NCBI GenBank assembly: GCA_011109175.1
Contig: RDEW01000042.1
Span: 192,504 to 256,503 of the forward strand
From: Dicyema japonicum
Taxonomy: Eukaryota; Dicyemida; Rhombozoa; Dicyemidae
Direction of reading: 5' to 3'
DNA length: 64,000 bases
In this document: in pieces, positions 23,205 through 33,369 of the stretch
Position numbering within the stretch: position 1 is the stretch's first letter
Layout of the letters: every line of letters starts with the position of its first letter
Translations under genes and position numbers: made by a program
Notes under the pieces: generated by a model
Told to the model about the DNA's origin: nothing
Databases searched by the model: none
What the model saw: the letters and a program-made list of their open reading frames with translations, nothing else

Positions 23205-23860
23205 GTGCATGACTGATGTCTTCGACCTTGTCTGGTGTCCCCATTTATCCAGACTTTTGATTCTTTTATGTGGGGACGTCGAAACCAATCCTGATCCATG
23301 GAGAGGTTTTACAATTATACAACTGAATACGAATGGGATCAGGAAGAAAATCTTTGAACTCCGGGCACTCCTCCGCGAAAATGAGGCTGACCTCGCTTTA
23401 ATACTGGAGTCCAAGCTATCTCCCTCCATACCAACACCCTCTTTTACCGGATACACAGTGATCCGTAAAGATCGTCAGGGAGGACGCGGAAGAGGACTAC
23501 TTACTATTATAAAGAACGATATTCCTTTTATGGATACAACTCAACGAACCTCAAAGCTTCTTGGCTCCGACAAGACTTTGGAGCAGATTACTGTCAAAAT
23601 CGAGTTATTCCCGTCCTTTTGGATCCATTTGGCTAATTTATATGTTCCTCCACAAGGATCGTGTCCGTCATCTTACACCCCTGATTTATCACGTTTCAAC
23701 ATTGAAAAATCTACTGTTATGTGGGGATCTTAATGCACGACATCCAGTTTGGCTCACTTCCCAATCCTCAATATTGCTATTAATCGTGAAGAATGCATAT
23801 TTATTGGAATGCTTATATTTATATTCATTGATTTTCATATATTAAACCGACGAACAATGT
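23205..23860 (+). mobile_element. Jockey/CR1-like LINE 5' portion (APE endonuclease)
   Basis: Frame 23209-23733 starts near LLILLCGDVETNPDPW, a signature often found at the start of such ORF2 proteins. The endonuclease follows: IIQLNTNGIRKKIFELR, a region with GGRGRGLLTIIKNDIPF, and IWI-like strands, then in the next frame LLCGDLNARHPVW (the GDxN catalytic motif). A frameshift lies at about 23730, after which homology ends. No RT follows, so this is a 5' fragment. Confidence 0.8.
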
Positions 23861-24117
23861 GCATTGTGATAGCTGCGTTGTCATTCAATTTATCCTCAAC
23901 AACCACTTCTCATACCAGAAAATTGTGAAACAGTATAGGGCATGCACCCAACAAAGTCTTGGTATAAAGGATAATGAAAATCCAATCAATAAAAACAAAT
24001 TGACGTCACGTTTAACAGCATCCATTATGTCTCCATTTCTATTATCACTTTCTCCATTTTTTCTTTTTTGATGGATTTACCTTTCTTTTCACTATGATCA
24101 CTTTCCATATTTAATTT
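23861..24117. other. AT-rich spacer between inverted LINE fragments
   Basis: No recognisable element or gene. Confidence 0.4.
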
Positions 24118-24540
24118 ATTAACCCCGGACTTACGAGAAAGTGGACAAGAGTTATCATCTAATTAAGTAATCCCGGTGTCCATGGCCCGGTGTCCTTTTG
24201 CATGTATTCCATGATTTGGTGTGACGTTTAGTTTTTTCCGTTGCAACGATGTGGGCGTCTTTTTCAACGATCTCAGCACTAGCAGAGACCTCAACTTTGC
24301 CCGATGCTCCTGATGGAAGTAAATCCATTTTGTCAAGAAAGCGGAAGGAGATAATAACTCCAATCTATCTCAATTGTAAAGGCGATTTTTCAACATCCAT
24401 TCGATTAACAGTCCAGATTTTGTTGCAATCTCGAATTAATCAGGTCCCGATCACGTGACGTAATTACTATGTCGTCAACATGAGTCAGAACTATATCATT
24501 TCCGACCTCCGGTTTGTTGAGATCCGACATTAATTTATTA
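24118..24540 (-). mobile_element. Jockey/CR1-like LINE fragment, minus strand (RT box C and 3' end)
   Basis: On the minus strand 24530-24400 reads NDIVLTHVDDIVITSRD, an RT catalytic box with HVDD in place of YADD. Frame 24363-24163 ends AMDTGIT, and the nucleotides GGGATTACTTAATTAG plus the TTTCTCGTAAGTCCGGGG tail follow. A deletion joins box C almost directly to the C-terminus. Confidence 0.65.
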
Positions 24541-25215
24541 TTATTACTCCAGGATCACTGGATCAAGAGAAAGAAAAAAAATTCTCAACTAAGTGATCCC
24601 AGACAGACAAGGGAAAGGACGAGTCTGTTATGGTCGAGAATCTGAACAGCTCTTTCATTGACATGGCATCGGTTCAAACTTTCTGTATGATTGTAGATAT
24701 TTTGATAGTGTATGGAATTGAGGGCAGCTTGGTAACTAACTCCTTTAAGAGTTTCCGTTGTAATTCGATTAAAATTTTCAATGGGCTGGATTTGTGTTCT
24801 GTGCAATTATCCTTTTGCGGTCTCCTCGGTTGCGGATAGTTTCAATGAGGAGGATCGTGAAATCTGCATTGCCCACGAAGGACTTGCATATCATCGTGGG
24901 TCGGATAAATTGTACATAAATCGTGGCAAGCCACAGCAGAAGTTACTATGTTTTCAACATGTCGGATAAAGGTGAGTCCTGATCGAAGGTGACTCCAGAA
25001 TCTTCGGTGTTTTGTTAATAGGAATAGCCTCGTTTATTGTAAAGAATTTTAAATCTACACAGAGCTGTCTTTTGTAAGTGGTAATCAGCGTGACAGAAGA
25101 CTTTGTTGATGATGCCTCGACTCTTCGCTTCGAGAGCCATAGTTCCAATTTGTCAAGTATTTGTTGAGCGGACTGAGTCGCTGATTGAGATTCGATATCC
25201 GACATGAATAAGTTG
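24541..25215 (-). mobile_element. Jockey/CR1-like LINE 3' fragment, minus strand
   Basis: Frame 25205-24954 gives ILDKLELWLSKRRVEASSTK, SSVTLITTYK and IPINKTPKILES, matching the segment after the catalytic box in the copy at 51.3-52.0 kb (LNTWIMEKRLVVNAEKSS). It ends in TGGGATCACTTAGTTGAG and a CTTTCTCTTGATCC block, the family A tail. Confidence 0.65.
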
Positions 25216-26084
25216 AATAATTTAATTTTTTTAAATTAAAAAATGGTTTCTATAAAAATGTTTTGTTTTTAAATTAACTTCATTAGTTTTAAGATGTTAT
25301 TCTATCCAAAAAATATTTTATAGGCCCCTAAACCACTATAGATTATGCTGTTCACGGCAACATGTCTGAGAAACTTTTGAAAATTCTATTTTTAAAATTT
25401 CTTTATTAGTCGAATCATAAATGACAAATACAGAAAAATTGGATTACATGAGCTTAATTCACCATGATACTAAGAAAAACTGAATATCATTTTATCCACA
25501 TGCAGCCTCCACTTCCTTTTGATAATAGAACATGGAACCAGCTAGCCAAATGGTTAATTAAAGGTTAAAATAATAAGGTACCATATTGTATAAAATTTCA
25601 CTTCATGATGGATGAAAGCCATTTTCTTTCTTTTTTACGTGGCCATAAAGACAGTTACAGAGACTCAAGAGACTGCGAAATGCGTGGTCACTAATGAGAG
25701 ACATAAATTTTGTTATCTTCAATAACTACCAGGACAAAGAAATTGGGGAACTAAAGTTGATTTAAAACAACTCAAGAAAAATCTCTTTACAGTTGAAGAG
25801 CTATCTCTGGGCACAAAAAATAATCAACTTACACGTGTCATTCGAACTTTAAAAAAACAAAATACTGGATTTGAATATAGATTTTAGAAAATGTTACAAA
25901 TAGGAGTTTTGCAGAAAAAATGAGTAACAAAGACTCAAAGTGGCTGAATCTCACGTTGGATTTTTTCTAAAGAACGGCTAAAAATATACGACTATAGATT
26001 TTGAAGATTCCGGGCTCAAACTTATTAAAGAGCTGAGATCGTTGAAATATATATTGACTGGGTTATAACATTCTACAAAGTTAG
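25216..26084. other. AT-rich spacer, nothing recognised
   Basis: No frame or repeat could be supported. Confidence 0.45.
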
Positions 26085-26420
26085 TTAAAGCCAATCCGCG
26101 CTACCAGTAAACACTGTTCATGGTTTCGCTTGTGCCATGTTTTTCGACTATCCTCTCCGTTAGTCTTCTCCATCCTTTCGTTGTCGTGCTCGTCTCCTGA
26201 TCTTGTCCAGATCATCCACATCCATCAGTCGGCCCCCAATCACTGCGTAATCCTCCGCAAATGTCCTGGGAAGACAACTTCTTAGACGTCCTCTGAATGT
26301 AGAAGATTAAGTATGGCCGAAAAATTATTCCATGGCGGCATTGTATGGTGTTCCACACTGTACATCTTCAAAATAATTGAGAAAGTAGTCAAAAATTATT
26401 CGGATTCGATCAATATGAAA
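26085..26420 (-). mobile_element. RTE-like LINE C-terminal fragment (family F), copy 1
   Basis: It is nearly collinear with 48540-48830 (for example GCCATGTTTTTCGACTA and CATCAGTCGGCC). Minus-strand translation contains pieces such as TPCNTAMEEFF and RGRLRS-like sequence, matching the TPANVVMEEYF and SGRPR region of the intact RTE-like protein. It is a 3' fragment of a distinct subfamily. Confidence 0.6.
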
Positions 26421-29400
26421 AACTTTTTCAAAATAAAGCCTAAAGTCTGCATAATAATTTGTTTATGAAAATCACGGCAAAAGTGAATACTTCCATAGAG
26501 ACTTCCTTACTTTATTGTGGTATATCTAAGAAACTTTCAAAAAGCCACACTCTCAAATCAAGGATTCTGAAAATATGTAGTAAAGTTTTTAAGAATACTT
26601 CAGAGATAAATGATATAGTTCAGGCAGTGGTTTGGTTGAGGATCAGTGTTAATTGTCCATTACACCTTCCTTGTGTTCTTAGGATTTCAAGATGATCGAC
26701 TATGACATCGTTTTTTCGAAATGTCTTTTGCTCATTTCCACGAGAAAATGAGAAACTTAATTATATTTATTAAAAGAACAGCTCTTGCATTAACATTCTC
26801 AGATTAGTATGCTGCGTATTAAATGGGATTTTCGAGTTCTTTAAAAACTGTTAGCTATGCCAGGTACCCGGAAACAAGACATCGAAGAAGAAGGTAAGGA
26901 ACCAGCTGGTGAAAAACAATGTGCATACCTTCTGATAATCACCATTCCAAGTAGTTAGCTGCTCTCGAGCATCCCCAGCATGCAGGACGAGATTGCACTT
27001 ATAATCTCTATTGGAATCGAATCAAAGTAAACACTGTATATCCAGTATATACAGAACATGCAGAATTTTCATTATCATAGTATTTATGGTTGTCACCCTC
27101 AGTATTCGGAACTTCAATAGAACCAATCAGAATAAAAATTAGTACCCTGGATAATTCAGATTTTTCTGAGTTGAAAAATGTAATTTTTAGTTAAAATCGT
27201 TATTTTAAAATCATAAAGTCCACTCAAATGAATAGAGTGCCATTTTTATGATAATTATATTTTTTAATTAACAAAAACTTTATTAATATTTAAAATTAAA
27301 AAAATTATTTCTGCAAATGGTTTTAAGGTCAGGTTGAACATAAGTTGCGCCTAGATATCGAATATCTAAAATGGATTTCTTTATGCGTTGCTTTCCAGAT
27401 AGTGTGAAACAGCGTATTTGGACACTTGCCCCATTGCTATTGATAGAACTGAAACAACTATAGTATTTTTGTCTATTAATCAGTAAAGTGAACATAATTT
27501 TGTATTTGATCGTTCATTTCAGTTATCTAAAAGATCTACAAATTTAACCCCGTGACGAATTTCCAAATGATGTGAAGAAATGTGTCTTATGTAGACCTTA
27601 AAGGCTATCTGAGAACGAGGCCTCCAATTACGGCAACCATTGCTGAATATCTGCGTGATAGATGATCTGATGGATCTGAGAAGATATTCCTGATTGAATA
27701 ACGGATATTCTTGGGTAATTGTTCTTCATTTTATATTTAGATTTTGGTCGATTCTTTTTCAAACTTCTTTTGGTGATAGATATGGCTAAACTAAAAACAG
27801 CTGAAGAAAATATCTCAGATTTTCCATCAATTTGTTTATATCCATGGATCACCTACTATACTTCAAACAGACAATGGTCTGGAGATCAAAAACTCTTTTC
27901 TCAGGGATACATATTTTCGAAAGACCTCGAGCACGTGGGTTCATGGTCAGGTTGAGAGTATCATTTATATAACAACGCATAGGTTAAATCAATCTCTAAT
28001 AAGTGGGGTTATCGTTTCAGCTATGAAGGAACTGTTGGAAAATATAAGTATAGACTTTGTGATATGCATTCATTACAATATTACAAAATCATGATTCGTT
28101 CAACATATTTATGGGAGCTGATTACCCGCACTAATTTCGGATGAAATGATTTACTGCAGTATGAAGAAATTTGTCGTTGTCAAGGACTCTGATCGAAGAT
28201 ATACTTTGTTTGCTCAGAATAAAACTGCGTAAGAAAAGAAGCATGAAAATGATGAGGAATCATTGAATGTAGGAGATAGAGTTATTATACGGATGGATTG
28301 TGATTTCAATCAATCAACAAAAAGATGTTTTATATGGCACTTGGACACTACAATTTATCAAGTAGTGGATATATGCTGCATGTAGATGGTGGTAACTTGT
28401 CAAAGCAGAATGAAAGATTGATTTTAATGTCTATTCTAGAATGTTTATCTTTTTTGGCTTAATATGGAGATTAGATTTAGTTGTTGATTAAGAATGAAAG
28501 TAGGTATTGATTATGGTTGAGACTACACTTAGGTATGTTTAGGAAACGGATTAGAGATTGACAAGTTAAGGGATGGGTTATGGTCAAGGTTAGGGATTAA
28601 AGTTAGGGTTAGAGATATAGATTAACTATTGATTGGTAGCCAACTAATATAATCATTTCCTCCTTTCGATAAGTTATCCATAAGCTTTCAGCAAGATCAA
28701 TGGTCTACTTTCCAATAAATCCTGATGTATCGACGCCGACTGGTTTAAAAATGAACTGTCCACCAAGACAGGACAATAATATTATTCCAAATAAGTATTA
28801 TTTATAGTTTAATAGAAATAAATATTATTTAATTCCTACAGGTACGTTGAAGTCCGTGGAAAAAACTGAGATGGCCAGAAGAAGAGATAAAAAAGCTTCT
28901 AGACAGGTTCACGTTCCGAATTGTCGTGGTTGAAATAACTGGATGAATTGCGAGAAATTGTTTCACTTTCCAAGAAGTATGGACGTCTGGTTACAATCAA
29001 AAGTCATGAAGTACGTGAGGCACAGAGGCTTCTGCAGTTTGTCTCCGTCGTCGTAAGAGACGTCAATTAATCGACGGAGAGCATCTAACTATTTATTAAA
29101 AGTTATAATAAAAAGTTGTTTTCTCAAATTAATACAATTGAATTGACGCCTGCTTTGTACACAAAACAAGATGTTTTCTGATTTTTTTACAGGCAATTAA
29201 AATAAATAATTTACAATAAAGCAGTTAAGGACTAGTATAAATTAGTGGGTCAATAATTCTTTTGATGTGACAGTCCACATAGTGGTTGAATTGATATGAA
29301 TTTGCATAATTACCGGTAATTAAATATTTTTGTTTATTAATAAGAAAAGTATAGCTTACGGTATGCAAATCAGGTACCCTGGAAGAGCTGGTACGCTTAC

Positions 29401-29428
29401 CACTTTTCAATAAGCCATAAATCTTTAA
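26421..29428. other. Unassigned region with several short ORFs
   Basis: Suggestive but unproven pieces: a minus frame 27495-27283 and a minus frame 29400-29225 both contain LINxQKY; a plus frame at 28150-28390 reads SLNVGDRVIIRMDCDFNQ with an in-frame TAA upstream; and at 28894-29070 MARRRDKKASRQV could be joined by a 29-nt GT-AG interval to a second open segment. G-rich TTAGGG-like degenerate repeats occur at 28520-28625. No function can be assigned. Confidence 0.3.
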
Positions 29429-32400
29429 TCTTTTTTGGTTGAGGTGGTGACGTCCCTCTATAGCACATATGTCTAATACGTATTTGAATAATCCTTTCTG
29501 GTTTTCTACCCTTACCTTCAATGCCAGGGGCCTTAATGACTGGTCGAAGAGGCACCAACTATGTCTGGACCTTGCAAAATATGGATGCTCTGTTTGCTGT
29601 CTCCAAGAGACGAAGCTCAGAAAAGGACTCGATGAAAACCTTGGAGACTACAGACTAATCCTCCTTCCATCGTACTGTAAACACTATGGACAGGGTTTCG
29701 CTGTTCACAAGAATTTGCTCCCCAGATTACATCGATATTGGAAAATTGATGACAGGATATGTGTTATTCAATTTCTTATTGGACCCAAAGGGAAGTCCAG
29801 GCAACTAATTTCCATTGTGAACGTGTACGCCCCACATAGTGGCCGTGTTTCCAAAAACCCAGAGGAATTGGACGTTTTCTACGAAGAACTTGTCGAGGTC
29901 GTATCTTCTCTGAAGTTTTCATCGTTCCTCTTTATCGCTGGTGATTGGAATGCTAAAGCTGGGGTACATCAAGGACACGAACGTTTTATTGGACCACATG
30001 GAAGGGGGATCAGGAACTATTCTGGTACTGCTCTGGCATATTTCTGCGAATCCTTTGATTTATTCCTGTGCAATACTCAATTCCAACATTCCGCACGCCA
30101 CAAGACAACGTGGATGGGCACTAGACTATCGACCACCGGAAATCTGATAAGGATTTATAATCAGATCGATTATATTCTGTGTCGAGTAAAAGACAAATCT
30201 CTCTTACGGGACTCGAGATCTTATGGAGGACTAACTGTTAACAGTGATCACAAAATTGTGTCAGCAAGATTCAGCTTAAGACTTGGTCCAACTGCGGAGG
30301 AGTTCCTCTACGGGATAACTAATAGAAGATGCTTCTTCCAAACACATCGTGGTGGAGATTCCACGCGATCAAGAAGGTATATGACTGAACTCTTGGGCTC
30401 TTCACCAAAAGTACAAGCAGACTATAAAGAATGTGTATCGGATTCAATTAATAATACGGCATCGGATCTTTCACCAGGAAAGGCATGGCTCGAAACTAGG
30501 AGAGGGATCATTTCCGCTGCTGACAAACATTTGGGGGAACTTAAACCCCATAGCAGTCAGCGTCACCCGGAAGTGTCAGCCCTATTGAATTTGCAGAAGA
30601 ACTTAAGGCTTAGATCCGAAAATACTGTCGATCCTCAGACTGTTTGCAAACTGAAACAAGAACGAAGGCAAATTGAGAGAAAAATCAAACTCCTAAACAG
30701 ACTACATCACACTAGTCAGTTGGAAAGCAAGATCAGAGAGGTAGAAAACCTTAAAGACAATGCTGCGACATTCATGGCTATACGACTAATACGGAGGAAG
30801 AGCCAATCAGTGAAACTTATTTTGCATGACAGAAATGGAAAAACAATAGGAAATGTTGCAGAACAGACAGAGTTCATAGCATCGCATATTGAACAACTGT
30901 TCTTTGTAAAAGGAGAAAAATCAGATTTCACGCCTAAGAACACAACACTTGAACGGATCATTTCACCGGAGGAGGTTTGCATGGCGATAAGGAAACTTAA
31001 ATCTGGGCGCTCTCCAGGACCAGATAATATACCATCTGAATTGCTAAAATTTGGCCCTCCAGAACTTGCAGATAAACTCTCAAAATTGCTGAATGACATG
31101 ATAGAAAACAAGGACTTTTCAGAAATTGGAAAGGGGATACTAGTACCAGTTCAAAAAGGTAATAAACCCCCTGGGCCAGTTGAAAACCTGCGCCCTGTCA
31201 TCCTTCTAAACACCTTAAGGAAGATCCTTGCCCTAATTACTCTTAATCGGATCCAAGAGCCGGTGGACGGGTACTTGGCCCAGAGCCAGAGTGGTTTTAG
31301 GACAGGGAGATCAACGGCTGATGTAGTATGGTGCCATAGATGGCAATGTGCTATTCAACAAAGATTCCGGAGCTCAAAGACTATCCTTGGAATTGATCTG
31401 ACCAGAGCTTTCGACACTGTCCGTCGGGGAAAACTCATTGAAGTGCTTGAAAGTTTCCTGGATAAGGACTCGGTTATTCTGATACGGATACTCTTATCAA
31501 ACACGAGGTTACGAGTGCGTATTGGAAAATGTTTGTCACGGGAAATTATTTCAACAGTGGGCACACCCCAAGGAGATTCCCTTTCCCCAGTATTGTTTGC
31601 TATATACCTTGAATCGGCTCTGCAAGACCTCCGGAAGTATTACAACAATGATATTATGGAGATCGTGTATGCCGATGATGTTGACTTTATCTCGACTGAC
31701 AAAGAAGCACTCTTACGTCTCTTGGAGGTTGCATCAGGCTGTTTGGCCAAATGGTGTCTATCACTGAATGTTCAGAAAACGGATATTGTTGAAATTAAGC
31801 GGATGGAACTACGCAATAGTGAATGTTGGAGGAAGACCGTAAAGCTTGGCTCTCTTCTCGGAGACTCCGAAGACATTGCAAGAAGAAAATTGTTATCTAC
31901 GGTTACTATGCAAAAACTTATGAAATGTTGGATAAGAAAATGCTCGGTCGGGCCATCACTCCGACTCAGGTTGTATGAGGCGTTCGTGAGGCCCATACTA
32001 ACATACAACTCTGGGACGTGGGGAATTTCGAAAACGGACGAACAAAACCTTGACTTCTTTCACAGAAGGCAACTTCGGTCTCTCTTAGGACTAAAGTGGC
32101 CAATGCGTGTAGGGAGTGAAAATTTATATAGAAGATGCGGTTCCGGACCTCTGAGCACCGTGATCATGAAGGCTCGCTGGAGATTGTTTGGCCATATTCT
32201 CAGATTGGAACAAGACACGCCAGCAAACGTCGTCATGGAAGAATACTTCGATACGTCAGGAGAGAAGTTCAGTGGTCGTCCAAGAATAACTCTTCCGGAA
32301 GTCCTTAATGGTGACCTGAGATCAGTAACCAGACTACTAAAGGACGGTGAAGACCTTAGTAGTCTGCGGCACTTGGCATCGGACAGGAGGGGATGGGAAA

Positions 32401-32480
32401 GGCTAATTAAGAGGATTGTTCAGACGCGGCACGAATAGAATTATAGTTTATATGATTCTATGTAGTTGCTTATAATAATA
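29429..32480 (+). mobile_element. Full-length RTE-like non-LTR retrotransposon with putative 12-bp target-site duplication
   Basis: The element carries one uninterrupted ORF (29469-32438), a very short 5' leader and a short 3' end terminating in (ATA)n. The 12-mer ATAAATCTTTAA lies directly before it (29417-29428) and directly after it (32481-32492), a likely target-site duplication, though its first bases could belong to the ATA tail. The single ORF, short UTRs and simple-repeat tail are typical of the RTE clade. It appears to be the youngest element in the window. Confidence 0.85.
29469..32438 (+). CDS. RTE-like ORF: APE endonuclease plus reverse transcriptase, 989 aa
   Basis: The protein nicks target DNA and reverse-transcribes its own RNA. 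Apurinic endonuclease domain (about 12-270): LTFNARGLND, catalytic Glu47 in LQETKL, AGDWNAKAG (about 157), and the SDH triad at about 259-261. RT (about 490-790): LRPVILLNTLRKIL, LGIDLTRAFDTVRRGKL (box A Asp), GTPQGDSLSPVLFAIYLES (box B) and VYADDVDFIS (box C). C-terminal part: RQLRSLLGLKWP and ARWRLFGHILRLEQDTPAN, as in RTE-type proteins. All catalytic residues I can check are present and there is no internal stop. Decayed relatives lie at 11.7-12.6 kb (-) and 5.0-5.9 kb (+). No separate ORF1 is visible, as usual for RTE. Confidence 0.92.
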   Translation: MSNTYLNNPFWFSTLTFNARGLNDWSKRHQLCLDLAKYGCSVCCLQETKLRKGLDENLGDYRLILLPSYCKHYGQGFAVHKNLLPRLHRYWKIDDRICVIQFLIGPKGKSRQLISIVNVYAPHSGRVSKNPEELDVFYEELVEVVSSLKFSSFLFIAGDWNAKAGVHQGHERFIGPHGRGIRNYSGTALAYFCESFDLFLCNTQFQHSARHKTTWMGTRLSTTGNLIRIYNQIDYILCRVKDKSLLRDSRSYGGLTVNSDHKIVSARFSLRLGPTAEEFLYGITNRRCFFQTHRGGDSTRSRRYMTELLGSSPKVQADYKECVSDSINNTASDLSPGKAWLETRRGIISAADKHLGELKPHSSQRHPEVSALLNLQKNLRLRSENTVDPQTVCKLKQERRQIERKIKLLNRLHHTSQLESKIREVENLKDNAATFMAIRLIRRKSQSVKLILHDRNGKTIGNVAEQTEFIASHIEQLFFVKGEKSDFTPKNTTLERIISPEEVCMAIRKLKSGRSPGPDNIPSELLKFGPPELADKLSKLLNDMIENKDFSEIGKGILVPVQKGNKPPGPVENLRPVILLNTLRKILALITLNRIQEPVDGYLAQSQSGFRTGRSTADVVWCHRWQCAIQQRFRSSKTILGIDLTRAFDTVRRGKLIEVLESFLDKDSVILIRILLSNTRLRVRIGKCLSREIISTVGTPQGDSLSPVLFAIYLESALQDLRKYYNNDIMEIVYADDVDFISTDKEALLRLLEVASGCLAKWCLSLNVQKTDIVEIKRMELRNSECWRKTVKLGSLLGDSEDIARRKLLSTVTMQKLMKCWIRKCSVGPSLRLRLYEAFVRPILTYNSGTWGISKTDEQNLDFFHRRQLRSLLGLKWPMRVGSENLYRRCGSGPLSTVIMKARWRLFGHILRLEQDTPANVVMEEYFDTSGEKFSGRPRITLPEVLNGDLRSVTRLLKDGEDLSSLRHLASDRRGWERLIKRIVQTRHE

Positions 32481-32492
32481 ATAAATCTTTAA

Positions 32493-33280
32493 GTGTCGTA
32501 CTCAGATACTCCAGTTCACAGATTTCTTCCCATTTCCGCTATTTGAAGGGAGACTGGCAGATTAACATGACACTCTAAAGTCAATTGTGGAAACTCTTTT
32601 AATAGAGTTACGAGGAGCACATGATATTATTTCAGATCATCCTATGACTGAGATTCCTACCTTGAATGTCGGCTCTTTAAGGCAAATTTGTTAATTTCAC
32701 GATGATTGACGATGTCGAAACCTATATCTTGAAGAATGTTGGCGAATTTTGCACATGTGTATGTCAAATGATACCCCAAGATTTGAAGTTATCGCATTGG
32801 TGAGTATCACAGATTAATAGAATTGATGATGGAGAATAGGTCTAGCAAACTGTGTAGCAATCTCAACTGCAGTTTTGTGAGCTCTCATCCTCGCTATTTT
32901 CACAATCTATTAAAATGTATTTTTAAATCACTAACTTTTGATTTTCGGAAATACAATTACGTTTTGGTCTCCCCGTTCGTGATGTAGACGAATCTTCATT
33001 TTGCGGAATTTTTACCTTCCAAAAGAATTCTGAACAGGGGATCCTAACTTGCAGATCTTTACCACACGGCATTCTTTCAAGGAACTAGCTGAAACGAGGA
33101 TATCTATGCGCTTCATGAGGGATTCATCAATGAACAAAAAATTTGAGTCATTTATCTGTTGATTGGAGTGTTAATGATTATTTAACTCTGACAAAATGCG
33201 AAGTAGTTCTTGTCTGGCTAAATATAGCGAAACTCGAAAATCCATTAGATTTTACACATCAACCAAATACGTATGTATTC
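32493..33280. other. Spacer, nothing recognised
   Basis: No frame of note is present. This is the right-hand flank of the RTE insertion and continues the sequence left of 29429. Confidence 0.4.
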
Positions 33281-33285
33281 AAATA

Positions 33286-33369
33286 TTTGAATTTAAATTT
33301 AATGTAGATGGATAAATAAATAAAAAATTTGAATTTAAATTTAATGTAGATGGATAAATAAATAAAAAA
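33286..33369. repeat. 42-bp tandem duplication
   Basis: Two perfect adjacent 42-bp units (33286-33327 and 33328-33369) start TTTGAATTTAAATTTAATG and end GGATAAATAAATAAAAAA. They directly precede the RLE-type element. Confidence 0.9.

Noticed and set aside
28520-28625. Interstitial telomere repeat (TTAGGG-like runs)
   Set aside because: Only scattered GGTTAGGG and GGGTTAG-like words with irregular spacing; no true array.
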